From positions 1 to 19,777 of the forward strand of contig JAQIWT010000461.1 of NCBI GenBank assembly GCA_034696485.1: 19,777 nt of DNA. The letters are read 5' to 3'. The DNA comes from Isohypsibius dastychi (taxonomy: Eukaryota > Tardigrada > Eutardigrada > Parachela > Isohypsibiidae). A model generated the notes under the pieces. The model made no database searches and was not told where the DNA came from. It saw only the letters and a list, made by a program, of their open reading frames with translations. How positions within the stretch are numbered: the first letter of the stretch is position 1; each line of letters begins with the position of its first letter. The position numbers were made by a program, and so were the translations under genes. Below are positions 9,957 to 19,350 of this stretch, in pieces.

Positions 9957-10683
9957 ATGCAGTATCTCGTGGCTCTTACTTTGGTTGCTGTGGTTCGACA
10001 GGTATGTTCATCAATCTTAGGCTGAGTTAAGATGAATAATCAACTGACCTTTTTCGATTCGCAGGCATGCGGTGCAAACAACCAGGTTCCCCCAGTCTGG
10101 GATGCCCTGCAAGTACTTCGAGGAGGAAAGGACATCACCACCGAAGAGCAACAAGACATTCTGGCCAATGCAGTCCCCGGAAAGGACTACCCAGTCAACG
10201 CTTTCATCCCAGATTACAATGTTGATTGCTCGAAATATAACCAGGCTGGATTCTACGCTGAAACTGCCGAGCCAAGCAAATGCCAAATCTTCCACCGCTG
10301 TGACGTCAACGGACTCTTGACCAGCTACCTCTGCCCGAACCGAACTGTATGAACAGACTAGCATCTTGCACTCACTTCCCAATCTAATCAGTTTTGTCTT
10401 TCTCCAGCTCTTCAACCAAATCACTCTGGTTTGCGATTGGTTCTTCAATGTCGACTGCAGCAAATCCGCTCAGTTCCGTGATTACTCCAACAGCCGATTG
10501 TACAAGGAGAACGAGCCACTTTTGGATGATCAGTTTGAAGCAACCATTGGTGGTCTGCAATACAAACCACAAGACCAGTCATCCGGACCAAGCCGACCTC
10601 GTCCTCAACCACCCCGACCCCAGCCACCCAAGAGACCATACCGAGTCGAGGCCTCCGGTGAAGCCGTTGCCACTTCTGAATAA
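9957..10683 (+). CDS. Secreted CBM14 (peritrophin-type chitin-binding) protein, copy B
   Basis: Paralogue of the gene at 7576-8337 with the same predicted extracellular chitin-binding role. Exons 9957-10001, 10065-10346 and 10408-10683 join in phase 0 to give 200 residues. Exon 1 encodes a hydrophobic signal segment (MQYLVALTLVAVV), less ideal than copy A because an Arg follows at position 14. The CBM14 cysteines are at 70, 88, 94, 105, 118 and 126. Residues 22-109 differ from copy A by only a few Val/Ile/Phe exchanges. The tail is Pro/Arg-rich without the Ala-Pro run. The TAA stop lies inside an AATAAA hexamer at 10679-10684. Substrate is inferred from the domain; the binding site (cuticle, gut or other) is unknown. 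Confidence 0.9.
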
Positions 10684-10684
10684 A
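10679..10684 (+). promoter_or_regulatory. AATAAA polyadenylation signal overlapping the CBM14-B stop codon
   Basis: The last codon GAA, the stop TAA and the next A form AATAAA. If used, cleavage would fall 10-30 bases downstream, near the T-rich stretch at about 10698, leaving a minimal 3' UTR. Confidence 0.5.
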
Positions 10685-11785
10685 TGTCTGGCATTTCTTT
10701 TTTTTGTCTGTGATGTGATAGTATTTTGGAGTTGGGAACGCTGGGATGGTGGTGGACTATATATTCTTGATGCTTAATGGAATGGTTCAAAATTGTGTTA
10801 GCGAAAGATGAGTGCTCATCTTTTTGTCCTGTCACCTTGATGCAAATCAGTACAACGTTGACCTACCGTATACGAGTTTCGCTTGTTAGTCCCTGCACAT
10901 AGTGGCCATGTAGCCAAACGCGAAGGGTTTGCTATGCAGCAGATGAGTGGTTAGATAAGGTACAAATGTACTTCACAAGAAACCTCGTCGGGTACCCCCC
11001 CCCCCCCCATTATTGTTTGACCGAAACCCATGCACGACTCCAACAAGGTGATCAATACCGATATTATATTCGCAAAAACGAGCGATTGGTAGATTCATAC
11101 AGAACTTCTTTTGGAGAAATTATTAGATTTGTTCAAAATTCCGCGCAAGGACATGCGACTTCGTATTAACTACAGTATGATTTGAATTCAAATTGAAATC
11201 ATTCTCCGTCTGGTTATGGCCAAATGGCCAGGTAACAGTGGGCTCAGCGGGATTACCGAGCCATCCGCTTCGCTGTCTCCACCGTCACTCACTATCGCAC
11301 TCAGGCCGCCACCGAGGTGGCTCGACTTTACGTATTTTAAGCAGGAAACGGGGCGGTAGCATGTTCTAGGCGGGTGAATGTAGGCGGCAGTCGGTGGGCT
11401 TTTCGATGTTCAAATTTAGCGAGGGTAATGCTCGTGGCAAGGCGGGCGTTCATTGGGCGCGTACGGCGGTACTGTGGCGGTAGAGCAGAATTTGAAGGCG
11501 GCCCAAGTCTGCTTACTACAGTAGGCTAGATCTAGCCAGTGTTTTATCCAAATGAACAACATTATCATGAATAACGAAAATCCTAATGAAGTCTAACGAA
11601 CTTTAATGAACCCGAGCACATCAATAATTTAGTGTCGGTTAGCCGCGCTGACTCCCTCTGTCATGAATGCATTATCCCACTCCAGTAGCCGATTAGCTCA
11701 AAAAGCGTACGAAATTTATTTTCCAGTCTGAATTCATCGGTTTTCGACCATAATTATTTCAAATATTGGCTGACACGCAGTCATC
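10685..11785. other. Intergenic region with poly-C run and a GC-rich block
   Basis: A run of 14 C lies at 10995-11008. From roughly 11210 to 11510 the sequence turns clearly GC-richer, with GGCGG occurring seven times between 11352 and 11502. AT-rich sequence with repeated TAATGAA-like words follows to about 11620. This is the upstream flank of the GPCR at 11786. No coding feature was supported. Confidence 0.5.
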
Positions 11786-12884
11786 ATGTTTTCCAACTCG
11801 ACACAGAACTTCACTTCTAACACCACGCGTGTCTCGATATGGATCACTTACGAAGCGGAGCTGAAGAAATGGTCCGCTGTTATGCTCTTAACCGCCATTT
11901 TTGGCACAATCTTCAATCTTTCCGTCATTGTTGCAATTCTCTCCAAACCGGCTCTCCGTAAAGGCTCCGCCATTCTCATCGCCCACCACGCTTTCATCGG
12001 ACTTTGCATATGCGCGATCTGGCAGCCATTTCTTGTCGCCATCACAAACACCGCCCGATATACCCTCCCATCCAAATCTATTTGCATTGCTTCAAAACTC
12101 GGTCTGTACCTCCTGATTGGTGCGTCAACTTGGTCCAGCGTTTTCCTGGCTCTCAATCGGTTTGTCGCCATCTTTGCCCCGCGACGTTATTCTGCATGGA
12201 AACAAAAACGCGTGGTCATTCCAATGATTATTTTCAGTTGGATTTTGTCAATGGTCAACAATGCCCCGTTCCTAATGGAGTACACCGGTGGTTTCCATGC
12301 AGCGCCGCCATGGTATAATTGTACCTGGCGACCCTCTGTGATCTTGAACATGTCTTTTGTGATTGTTTCATCACTGGGGTTTTACGTGCCACCTGGTTTG
12401 ATGGGACTGATTTATTTACTGATAGTCATCAAAATACTCTCCCAGCGCTTCATTTTTAATCGAGCTGTTGACGTCCCGGGAAATGCGGAACAAAACGAGC
12501 AGCAGTTGAAGGCTAGACAGCGGAGAATTAATTTATCAATGATGCTAATGGGTTCGTATTTGTGGTATTGCATGGGGACATGGATTGTCACGCTTGTGAC
12601 ATCGAACAGTCAGAACTACATGAAGCGGCACCCGGAAATGCTTTTGTGGATCCATATGTCGTTCAATCTTCTTTACGCTGGTGATCCGGTTCGTGGCATT
12701 ACCTAAAAATTACGATAACGAACTCCTTATTATTATCTGTATCTTTGTGTTCCAGTGTATCCTACTGCTCTTGAACCGGGAGTACCGGAAACGGCTGGCG
12801 GAGATCTTTTTCGCATTTAAAAAGCGTACGCGTCGAGTGAAACAACAGCGATCCCGCGTCCTTGATTTTATTCGCCATCGCTGA
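11786..12884 (+). CDS. Divergent class A GPCR, paralogue 1
   Basis: Predicted plasma-membrane seven-helix receptor, ligand unknown, 343 residues. Exons 11786-12688 and 12756-12884 join in phase 0; the donor is the weak CCG/GTTCGT and the acceptor GTTCCAG. Three N-glycosylation sites sit in the first 14 residues. TM1 contains N44. C100 and C179 are the expected disulfide pair. NRF 124-126 replaces DRY, and TM6 (about 249-272) lacks CWxP. TM7 ends in AGDP, then CILLLLNREYRKR. Position 2.50 is Gly72 instead of Asp, and 7.49 is Asp300 instead of Asn. The tail is strongly basic. The gene at 15632-16640 is a close paralogue with an identically placed intron. AATAAA at 12884-12889 starts in the stop codon; another lies at 12993-12998. 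Confidence 0.87.
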
Positions 12885-12889
12885 ATAAA
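12884..12889 (+). promoter_or_regulatory. AATAAA overlapping the GPCR paralogue 1 stop codon
   Basis: The final A of the TGA stop begins an AATAAA hexamer. A second AATAAA at 12993-12998 is a more conventional alternative about 110 bases downstream. Confidence 0.45.
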
Positions 12890-13496
12890 GTCTCGGCGGT
12901 ACAGATTAAATGCACTTGGGTTATAAGTAATCGTTCAACAAATCGAAGGCTCAGACGATGTCAGAAATTGTCGACGCTGGGGACGTTATAAAAATAAAAG
13001 AATGCAATCTCAGAAAAACGATGAACCACCGGCAGTTTTTGGACCCTTGATCAGAATCGTGGCTTGACTGGGTAATTCGTCAGTCTTTAGAGCATAGGCC
13101 AACAACTGTGCGACCAGCACTGAACACATATGCATCCAAATACGGCTGTATCATCTATGTAGTTATAAAACAATGGAATACATTGCGCACTGACTTCTAT
13201 AGATGATATGAAAGGCCATACACAGGCCATACATGTAACTTCGGCGTGCTAGCGCAACGACGCATAATATGTACGATACGGCTACGCACCTGTATCATAT
13301 CGCTGTTGAGTGTTAAGTCATCGATATGACGACATAAAGTTCTACTTGATAAACTGTTTACATTGCACAGTCTCGAGGCTTTGCAAACATTTACCACCGG
13401 CTTCTTCCAGTTAACATTTCCGCCGACGTTTTGGTGCTGCTGTACAGATTTCTTTTGATACACACCACATCTCAGAAAGCCGTTTCGGATCCGAAA
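12890..13496. other. Intergenic region between GPCR paralogue 1 and the P450
   Basis: It contains the AATAAA at 12993-12998 and a 9-base direct repeat, GGCCATACA, twice around 13213-13232. The P450 start follows without an obvious TATA box. No gene was recognised. Confidence 0.45.
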
Positions 13497-15253
13497 ATGT
13501 TTTTAGAAATTTTCGCGATAACCGTTGTACTGTATTTTGTCATAACAAAACTCCGAACCGGTTCAACAAATCTACCACCAGGACCAAAACGTAAGTCGTT
13601 CTCACTTTGTTTAGCTTTTCGTAATCACTGTGCTTTACAGCTTATCCCGTTCTGGGCAATCTGACACAGCTGATCAAAGGCGACATCTTCGAACACATGA
13701 AAAACTGGCAGCAGTTGTACGGTGACACATTCTGCTTCAGAGTTGGAAGCTCAGTTAATGTTGTGCTCTGCAATCCGGAAACTGCACGCAAAGTGCTATC
13801 TGACGATAACACGACTGGACGAGACACTGGACAACTGGCTATGAACGGTTTGAGACGGGATGGTATACTACACGGTAGGTGGACTTTTTCCAGTTTTGAG
13901 CACACCGTTGGAATATGTGATTTTTTTAGGCTTGGTTACCAGTGAACATGAGTTATGGAAGGAACACCGGCGCTTCACCTTGACAGCTCTGCGTGATATG
14001 GGAATGGGGAAAACGTGGCTGGAGAATTCTATTTTAAGCGAAGTGAACGATCTCTGCACCGAGCTCAGACGACATCAAAGCGAGCCGTTCAATCCAAAAA
14101 CGCTACTCCTCCACAGCGTTTCCAATGTTATCTGTGCCATGGTGTTTGGCAAGCGGTTTTCGCACTCAGAAGAGCGCTTCCCGAAAATGGTCACATTGAT
14201 TAGCGAATCATTGAAAGAGTTAATGGGTACAGCTATTCTTGATATAGTTCCCGTGTTGAAATACATACCAGGTGCACCACGAAACAGTCTGCGCAACTGG
14301 AAAACAATGCAGCAGAAAGTATTCGACTTCATCCAAGAACTGATCGACGAACATGCAGCCCGACCGGAGTCTGAGCAGGTCGATGATTACATAGCTATAT
14401 ATCAACGTGAAGCAAAAAAATTACAAAATACCGAATCGGGGAAGACGTTCACGGGTGAGATTTTTCGCTCCATGACGAAACTTTTCCTGCTTCAGTGGCA
14501 AATTTTTTAGACTTCCAACTGGTTGCTGCTCTGTATGACCTATTCACAGCCGGCACAGAAACCACGGCAACGACCATTACCTGGGCAATAGTGTTCTTGA
14601 TTGAGCACCCAAATGTTCTGAAGAGAGTACAAGCTGAGATCAGCGGAAACATTCCAGAGGGAGAGCCCATTCGGATGAGTAATCGAGGCACGTGAGAATT
14701 TCAAGTGAGCCACCTGTGCAGAAAATACTTTAAAATCTGCGTCTTGTAGGACAGTTGCCATTCACGGAAGCAGTGATTCTGGAGATCCAACGAGTGAGCA
14801 GCGCGGTCGCGTTCAGCGTTCCACACTTGAACTTTCAAGAAATGAAAATCGATGGCTATGATATACCGAAGGGCACCACAATTTTGCTGAATATCCATTC
14901 CATCCACCGGGACCCCAGATACTGGACCGAGCCAGCGAAGTTCGACCCTGAGAGATTTCTTGATGCAGATGGAAAGGTCATGCGACCAGAGGGATTCATG
15001 CCGTTCGCCGTTGGTAAGATCTGATTTCTGAAAATGTTTTGCCAGTTGAAAATGTGTTTCTATTGATTCAGGTAAACGGTCTTGTCTTGGAGAGTCACTG
15101 GCGAAGATGGAACTCTGGTTATTCCTGGCTAACCTGTTCAAGAACTTTACTTTCAAAGAAGTCCCTGGTAAACCGGTCAACAGTAAACTGTATGAACGCA
15201 GTGGGGTGCTTAGTCCGAAACCATATGAGATTTTATTCGTTCCCAACAGTTAA
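13497..15253 (+). CDS. Cytochrome P450, CYP2-clan type
   Basis: Heme-thiolate monooxygenase, predicted microsomal and NADPH-P450 reductase dependent; substrate unknown. Exons 13497-13590, 13641-13874, 13930-14454, 14511-14687, 14750-15013 and 15072-15253 give 491 residues, usual for the family. In order: a hydrophobic N-terminal anchor (about 4-17), a proline hinge PPGP at 27-30, C-helix WKEHR 119-123, I-helix AGTETT 298-303, K-helix EIQR 355-358, FDPERF 408-413 and the heme loop FAVGKRSCLG 429-438 with ligand C436. All catalytic landmarks are present. The WKEHRRF and QLPFTEAV segments resemble CYP2/CYP18-like enzymes. All five introns are short (50-62 bp) and phase 1. The fourth needs a GC donor to keep both frame and family alignment. 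It lies between two paralogous GPCRs on the same strand. Confidence 0.92.
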
Positions 15254-15631
15254 AAACAAAATGCCATGCATGGATCGATCTAGTTGATCGGTTCATATGA
15301 TTTCTGTGGATGCAGCTACACAGCAGAAGCACATCCCTGTTCAAGTCGTTCAAGTCAGGCAAGTCGGCAATTAAGTCCGTCTAGGTACTTATACATCGTC
15401 ATCTTCGACGAATGTGATTTCCGTAGATTTACCATAATATGCCAGTTATCTGTAGTCGGCGCAGCTGTTTCGGCTTATTGAGAGATTACCAGATCTCTAG
15501 AATCAATTATACTTGATTATCTTGTAATTTCACGCATTTATCCCATCACGCACGGAAGCAACAGCTGCCAATATCAGTCGTCTGCATTCGCAATACACAC
15601 AAAAATCTCAGTCTAGTTGCGTTGGTCTAAA
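15254..15631. other. Intergenic region upstream of GPCR paralogue 2
   Basis: This is the 3' flank of the P450 and the presumed promoter of the next GPCR. GTTCAAGTC is repeated directly at 15339-15356, followed by related GCAAGTC and TTAAGTC words to about 15377. No AATAAA or TATA box was recognised. Confidence 0.45.
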
Positions 15632-16640
15632 ATGAATGGCACGACTTTTCTGAACACCACCTTTTGGGCAACATACAAAACTGAACTGGAAACATGGTCA
15701 GCTGTCATGTTGATAGTCGCCATCTTCGGCACAGTCGCCAACATTACCCTTCTCGTGACAATTCTATCCAAAAAGTCACTCCGTTCAGGTTCTGGAATCC
15801 TGATCGCCCATCTAACCCTAATTGACCTCATAATCTGCGCAATTCATACGCCTGTTCTAGTCGCAATAACCAACCTCGCCGCATTTCATCATCCCTCAAA
15901 GGTCACATGCCTTGTCTCCAGATTCACCTCCTATCTCACAATGGGCGCCTCAACTTGGTCCAGTGTATTTTTGGCGGTCAACCGTTTCGTCGCTATTTAC
16001 TTCCCGGTATCGTATGGTTTCTGGAAGAAACTGAAAGTCGTTGTGCCAATGATCATTGTCAGCTGGGGACTTTCCCTTGTCAACAACGGCCCATTCCTGT
16101 CAGAATATGGTGGGTACTTTTACGCGGATCCTCCATGGTTCAATTGTACATGGCGGCCATCTTTAACTTCGTCGATGATATACGTCATTCTGTCGACCAT
16201 CGGATACTATCTTCCAACTGGTATCATGGGCGTGTTTTACGCAGCTATTGTTGGGAAAATTGTTTTTAAGAGGTTTTTTGGGAACCGGGTCGGTGTGCAA
16301 AGTTCCCACTCGGATAGCCAATCCAAAAAACGGATGGTTAGGGTTTCGATGATGCTGCTTGGATCTTACATGTGGTACTGTATTGGCTTCTGGAGTGTCA
16401 GTTTGATAACGTCGAACAGCCGTAAATACATGATGACCCATCCAGAGATGTCATTGTGGGTGCACCTGTCGTTTAATCTAGTCTACGCTGGGAATCCGGT
16501 AACTCCACTGCATTGCTGTCAAAAACACAGGATAATGCGAAGATTTTTGTTTCCAGTGTATCCTTCTGATCCTGAATCGAGATTATCAGACTCAACTTAA
16601 AGTCAAGTTGGTGACAACAGGCACATTTTTCTCATCTTGA
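15632..16640 (+). CDS. Divergent class A GPCR, paralogue 2
   Basis: Predicted seven-helix plasma-membrane receptor of 316 residues, ligand unknown. Exons 15632-16498 and 16557-16640 join in phase 0 (CCG/GTAACT donor, TTTCCAG acceptor). The ATG is preceded by TCTAAA, and two N-glycosylation sites follow. N37 marks TM1, D65 is the conserved Asp of TM2, C93 and C172 pair, and NRF 117-119 replaces DRY. TM6 has SYMWYCIGFW instead of CWxP. TM7 ends in AGNP, then CILLILNRDY. It shares long blocks with the gene at 11786-12884, such as GASTWSSVFLA and WFNCTWRPS, roughly half of residues by eye. Unlike that paralogue it keeps Asp at 2.50 and Asn at 7.49. The tail is short and less basic. Without splicing, the reading frame would continue to 16600 with an unrelated end. 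Confidence 0.88.
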
Positions 16641-18411
16641 AAGCATGGATGGCTAGAACTGTTCGCAGAACTTCCCCGATGATTCCACAATAGCATCAAT
16701 TTGGGAATTGAGATGACTCACAAAATACCCTGCCGTCTAAATTCCTGGAGACGGGGGTGTATGACGTTCGGCAACCGAACATCTGCCTCTGATTACTGTT
16801 CGCAATATGCACGCACCAGCTCAAACTCCACGGATACCACGTAGATTAGAAACGTTCATATTTCGTACCTTAGCATCATTAGCGATCTTTCTGCGTATGT
16901 GATTGTCTCCGTGTTGCTCACCAGTGACCAAGTCTGGTGCAGATGCAAATGATGTCCAGCCAGACTACCTTTGTTCGGTAGATGGTCTCAAACCTTCGCA
17001 GTTGAAGGAGTGCTGTAGGTAGAAGCACTGGTTCAGTAAATTTTTTCGCCTGAGTACATAGCCAGAACCGAGTTTTTCCTTAAAAAAGGAGCTCGAAAGG
17101 TTTTCTGGCTCCTAACTCGTACTGTAGTTTGCAGCTATTCCGTTATTGTTCTGCTTGTTTTACAGACATGGTTTGCAGATGATCTAGTTCAATTCGAAAA
17201 ATTGTGAATTCGATGCTCTGTATTATTGCTTGCTAGTGATGGTTCTTGTAGATATTCCAAAGACACGTCAAATGATTGAAAGCACTGGAGAATACAGTGT
17301 TGCAAGCATGATGAAAATATCTTTATCACTTTGTCAAAATTTCTGTTTACATTGAGGGGTATTTTGTGGTGCTTCATGTAAGATGGCACAGTCTGGCGCG
17401 CTTCTGTCAGAGTGAAGCTAATTTCGTCAATGAAAGGCGACTTGCTCGAACTACCAGAAATCTTGCTTTTTCCAGAAGTCCCGTCGAGCCAGCCTGGCTC
17501 AACCAGGGGATGATGGTCCGAATAAAAGGTAGGTCGTAGTTGAACCTGCGAGATATTGCGGCTTGAGAATCCGCATGGCTAAGGAGTAAGGTCATGATAC
17601 GTTTGAAGCTAACCGAAGACATGTTCATTTCGCGGTTCTGGAATGAATCCACTCAGATCTTCTGTTCGGCAAAGAAGAAGGTTTAAACACTCATATCAGT
17701 AAGGAGATCTAATCGTTTTGTTTAGACGAGAACCTGGGAATCCAGTGCTACATTTGGAAAACTTAGAACAATCGGGAATTAAAATGACTGCGACAATGGG
17801 CATCATCAGTTATGATTCAACTTGGTCATCATTCTGAAATTAATTAGTTATGTTGACTGGTGCATTGGCTGCCAGTTGCAGTTACCACGTCTTGACACCG
17901 AAATAGTAGAATATAGTGGCTTCGTTTTGCGTCACTCTCATACTGTTTTTGCTGTCCTTTCTCTGTGTTGTTTATTTAGTTTCCATTCATCAACATTAGC
18001 AAAACTTGCCATAGCCATACGTTTTTGATATTTTGTAGAACCCGGAGCCTACTTACTGTAATTCGTCTGATTTAGCCGAATGGTCTCGGAATGATACAGT
18101 TTCGGCTTATATCATCTCAATGGTCCCATTCCCATAGTACCTCGCGAATGAACAGAAGGCATTTCCCAACCGTTTCTTCGTGCAAGAAGAACCGGTTAGA
18201 AATTGTTCTCTGTCCATTTGCATTCTCGACCAATTGAAGGGGACTTCCCGGAAAAGGAGTCGAAAGTTTCGCAGTAATACGCTGATTAGGGTGTCCATTC
18301 GCTTCTTAGAAACGGCTGTTCACAAATGTTAGTTGGTCCGCTGCTTCACATACAGTAGCGTAAAACGCGCTTCTGGTCTGCTGCAATCCCGAATACATCT
18401 CCACCCAGCAG

Positions 18412-18434
18412 CTCGCTTGCTGACGCGAAGCGAG
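18412..18434. repeat. Small inverted repeat upstream of the guanylate cyclase
   Basis: CTCGCTT at 18412-18418 and AAGCGAG at 18428-18434 are perfect 7-base arms with a 9-base loop, about 200 bases before the ATG. Confidence 0.5.
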
Positions 18435-18463
18435 AAGCTATGATGAGCTATCTCACAGCCCGA

Positions 18464-18482
18464 AATCGATCCACAATCGATT
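18464..18482. repeat. Inverted repeat AATCGAT / ATCGATT
   Basis: Perfect 7-base arms at 18464-18470 and 18476-18482 surround a 5-base loop (CCACA). Because ATCGAT is itself a palindrome, this is also a direct repeat of a candidate factor-binding site. It lies 156 bases before the cyclase ATG. Confidence 0.5.
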
Positions 18483-18637
18483 AAACAGGAGTCAAGTGGA
18501 AGCTCCCTCACTCCTCCCATTTCCGGCTTTGGCGCCTACATAAGTGTGGCGGATCACAAACTCAGCGTGATTTCAGCCGAAACGTGCGTCGGTCTTCGCT
18601 AACTTTGTCAATCATTCGAAATCAGCTGTGTCTGAAA

Positions 18638-19350
18638 ATGTACGGAATGATACTTCAGTCTATGACGTCATATCTTCAGAATGTCTACGGCGAAGAGTTG
18701 TACCTTGCAATATTGGCCCACGCGGATATCACGACCACCGTGTTTAATGCTCATGATATCTATTCCGATAAAATTGTCCGGAAGCTGGTGGAAAGTGCCG
18801 CGTTTGTGCTGGATGAGGGGAAAGGAGCTGAGTATTACTTGGAGGTGTTTGGTCGGATGTTCGTACAGGTTGGAAATCATTTTACTAAAGAATGCCCTTC
18901 GAAATTTTTGTCAGCTCTTATAAAAAATCCGATTAATAAAAGCTGGGGAAGAAAGGGTCAAGTCTCATTTTCGAGTATATGCATGTACTGTACAGAGTAC
19001 ATGTACGCGTGTGCGGCTTCAGGACATCTGTATAGTGATACCGTATCCTTTTTTTCGCAGTACTGCCATGTGTACGGTCATGATAAAGTAAGTAATTCAA
19101 GTAAATAATTGGCGTGACTGCAACCCTTTAATTTGGTTTGTCGATTGTGTTTGGTCACCAGATCCTAAGAGTTGCCGGTCGGAATTTCTGCAATCTCATC
19201 CGCAATCTGAACCATCTACACCATTGCCTACGATTCAGTTACCCACGAATGGTCCATCCGTCATTCATCGTCACAGGAGAGGACTATTCCGGCATTGTGT
19301 TGAATTACGAGTCTGCTCGCTTCGGACTTTCATCCTACGTCATCGGGCAG
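18638..19350 (+). CDS. Soluble guanylate cyclase subunit, H-NOX domain (3' truncated)
   Basis: Cytosolic gas-sensing cyclase making cGMP from GTP; only the N-terminal heme domain is in the window. Exons 18638-18868, 19061-19087 and 19162-19350 join in phase 0 to give 149 residues. The start MYG is the invariant H-NOX N-terminus. H106 in LNHLHHCL aligns with the proximal heme-ligand His of sGC beta. Y135-x-S137-x-R139 is the complete heme-propionate motif. The 27-nt second exon (YCHVYGHDK) is needed to align gap-free with known H-NOX domains. Wording such as MYGMILQSMTSYLQNVYGEE, LRFSYPRM and YVIGQ recalls the atypical, oxygen-responsive insect Gyc-88E/89D type more than NO-sensing beta1; that subtype is from memory. 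The HNOBA, coiled-coil and catalytic domains lie beyond 19777. The donor at 19351 is GTATGA. Confidence 0.88.
18869..19060 (+). other. 192-bp cyclase intron that stays open in frame
   Basis: The donor is CAG/GTTGGA and the acceptor a T-rich tract ending TTCGCAG. The length is 64 x 3 and no in-frame stop occurs, so retention would insert 64 residues into the H-NOX domain. Family alignment favours removal. Confidence 0.7.

Larger units (their letters stand above)
16641..18637. other. Intergenic region, two hairpins near the cyclase start
   Basis: About 2 kb without a recognisable gene. Short frames such as minus 17407-17652 have no family features. Close to the next gene are two inverted repeats, listed separately, and the cyclase 5' leader from about 18540. 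Confidence 0.5.

Noticed and set aside
7576-10683. Reading the CBM14 proteins as venom toxins because of U-scoloptoxin naming
   Set aside because: That label is given by similarity to a widespread chitin-binding domain. Nothing in the sequence indicates venom function.
16501-16600. Unspliced end of GPCR paralogue 2 as its true C-terminus
   Set aside because: Splicing 16498 to 16557 restores CILLILNRDY, matching the paralogue; the read-through sequence matches nothing.
17407-17652. An 81-codon minus-strand frame in the 2-kb spacer
   Set aside because: No recognisable domain or splice continuation, with neutral composition.
18661-18672. TATGACGTCATA palindrome resembling a CRE
   Set aside because: It lies inside the first coding exon of the guanylate cyclase, where the codons fully explain it.
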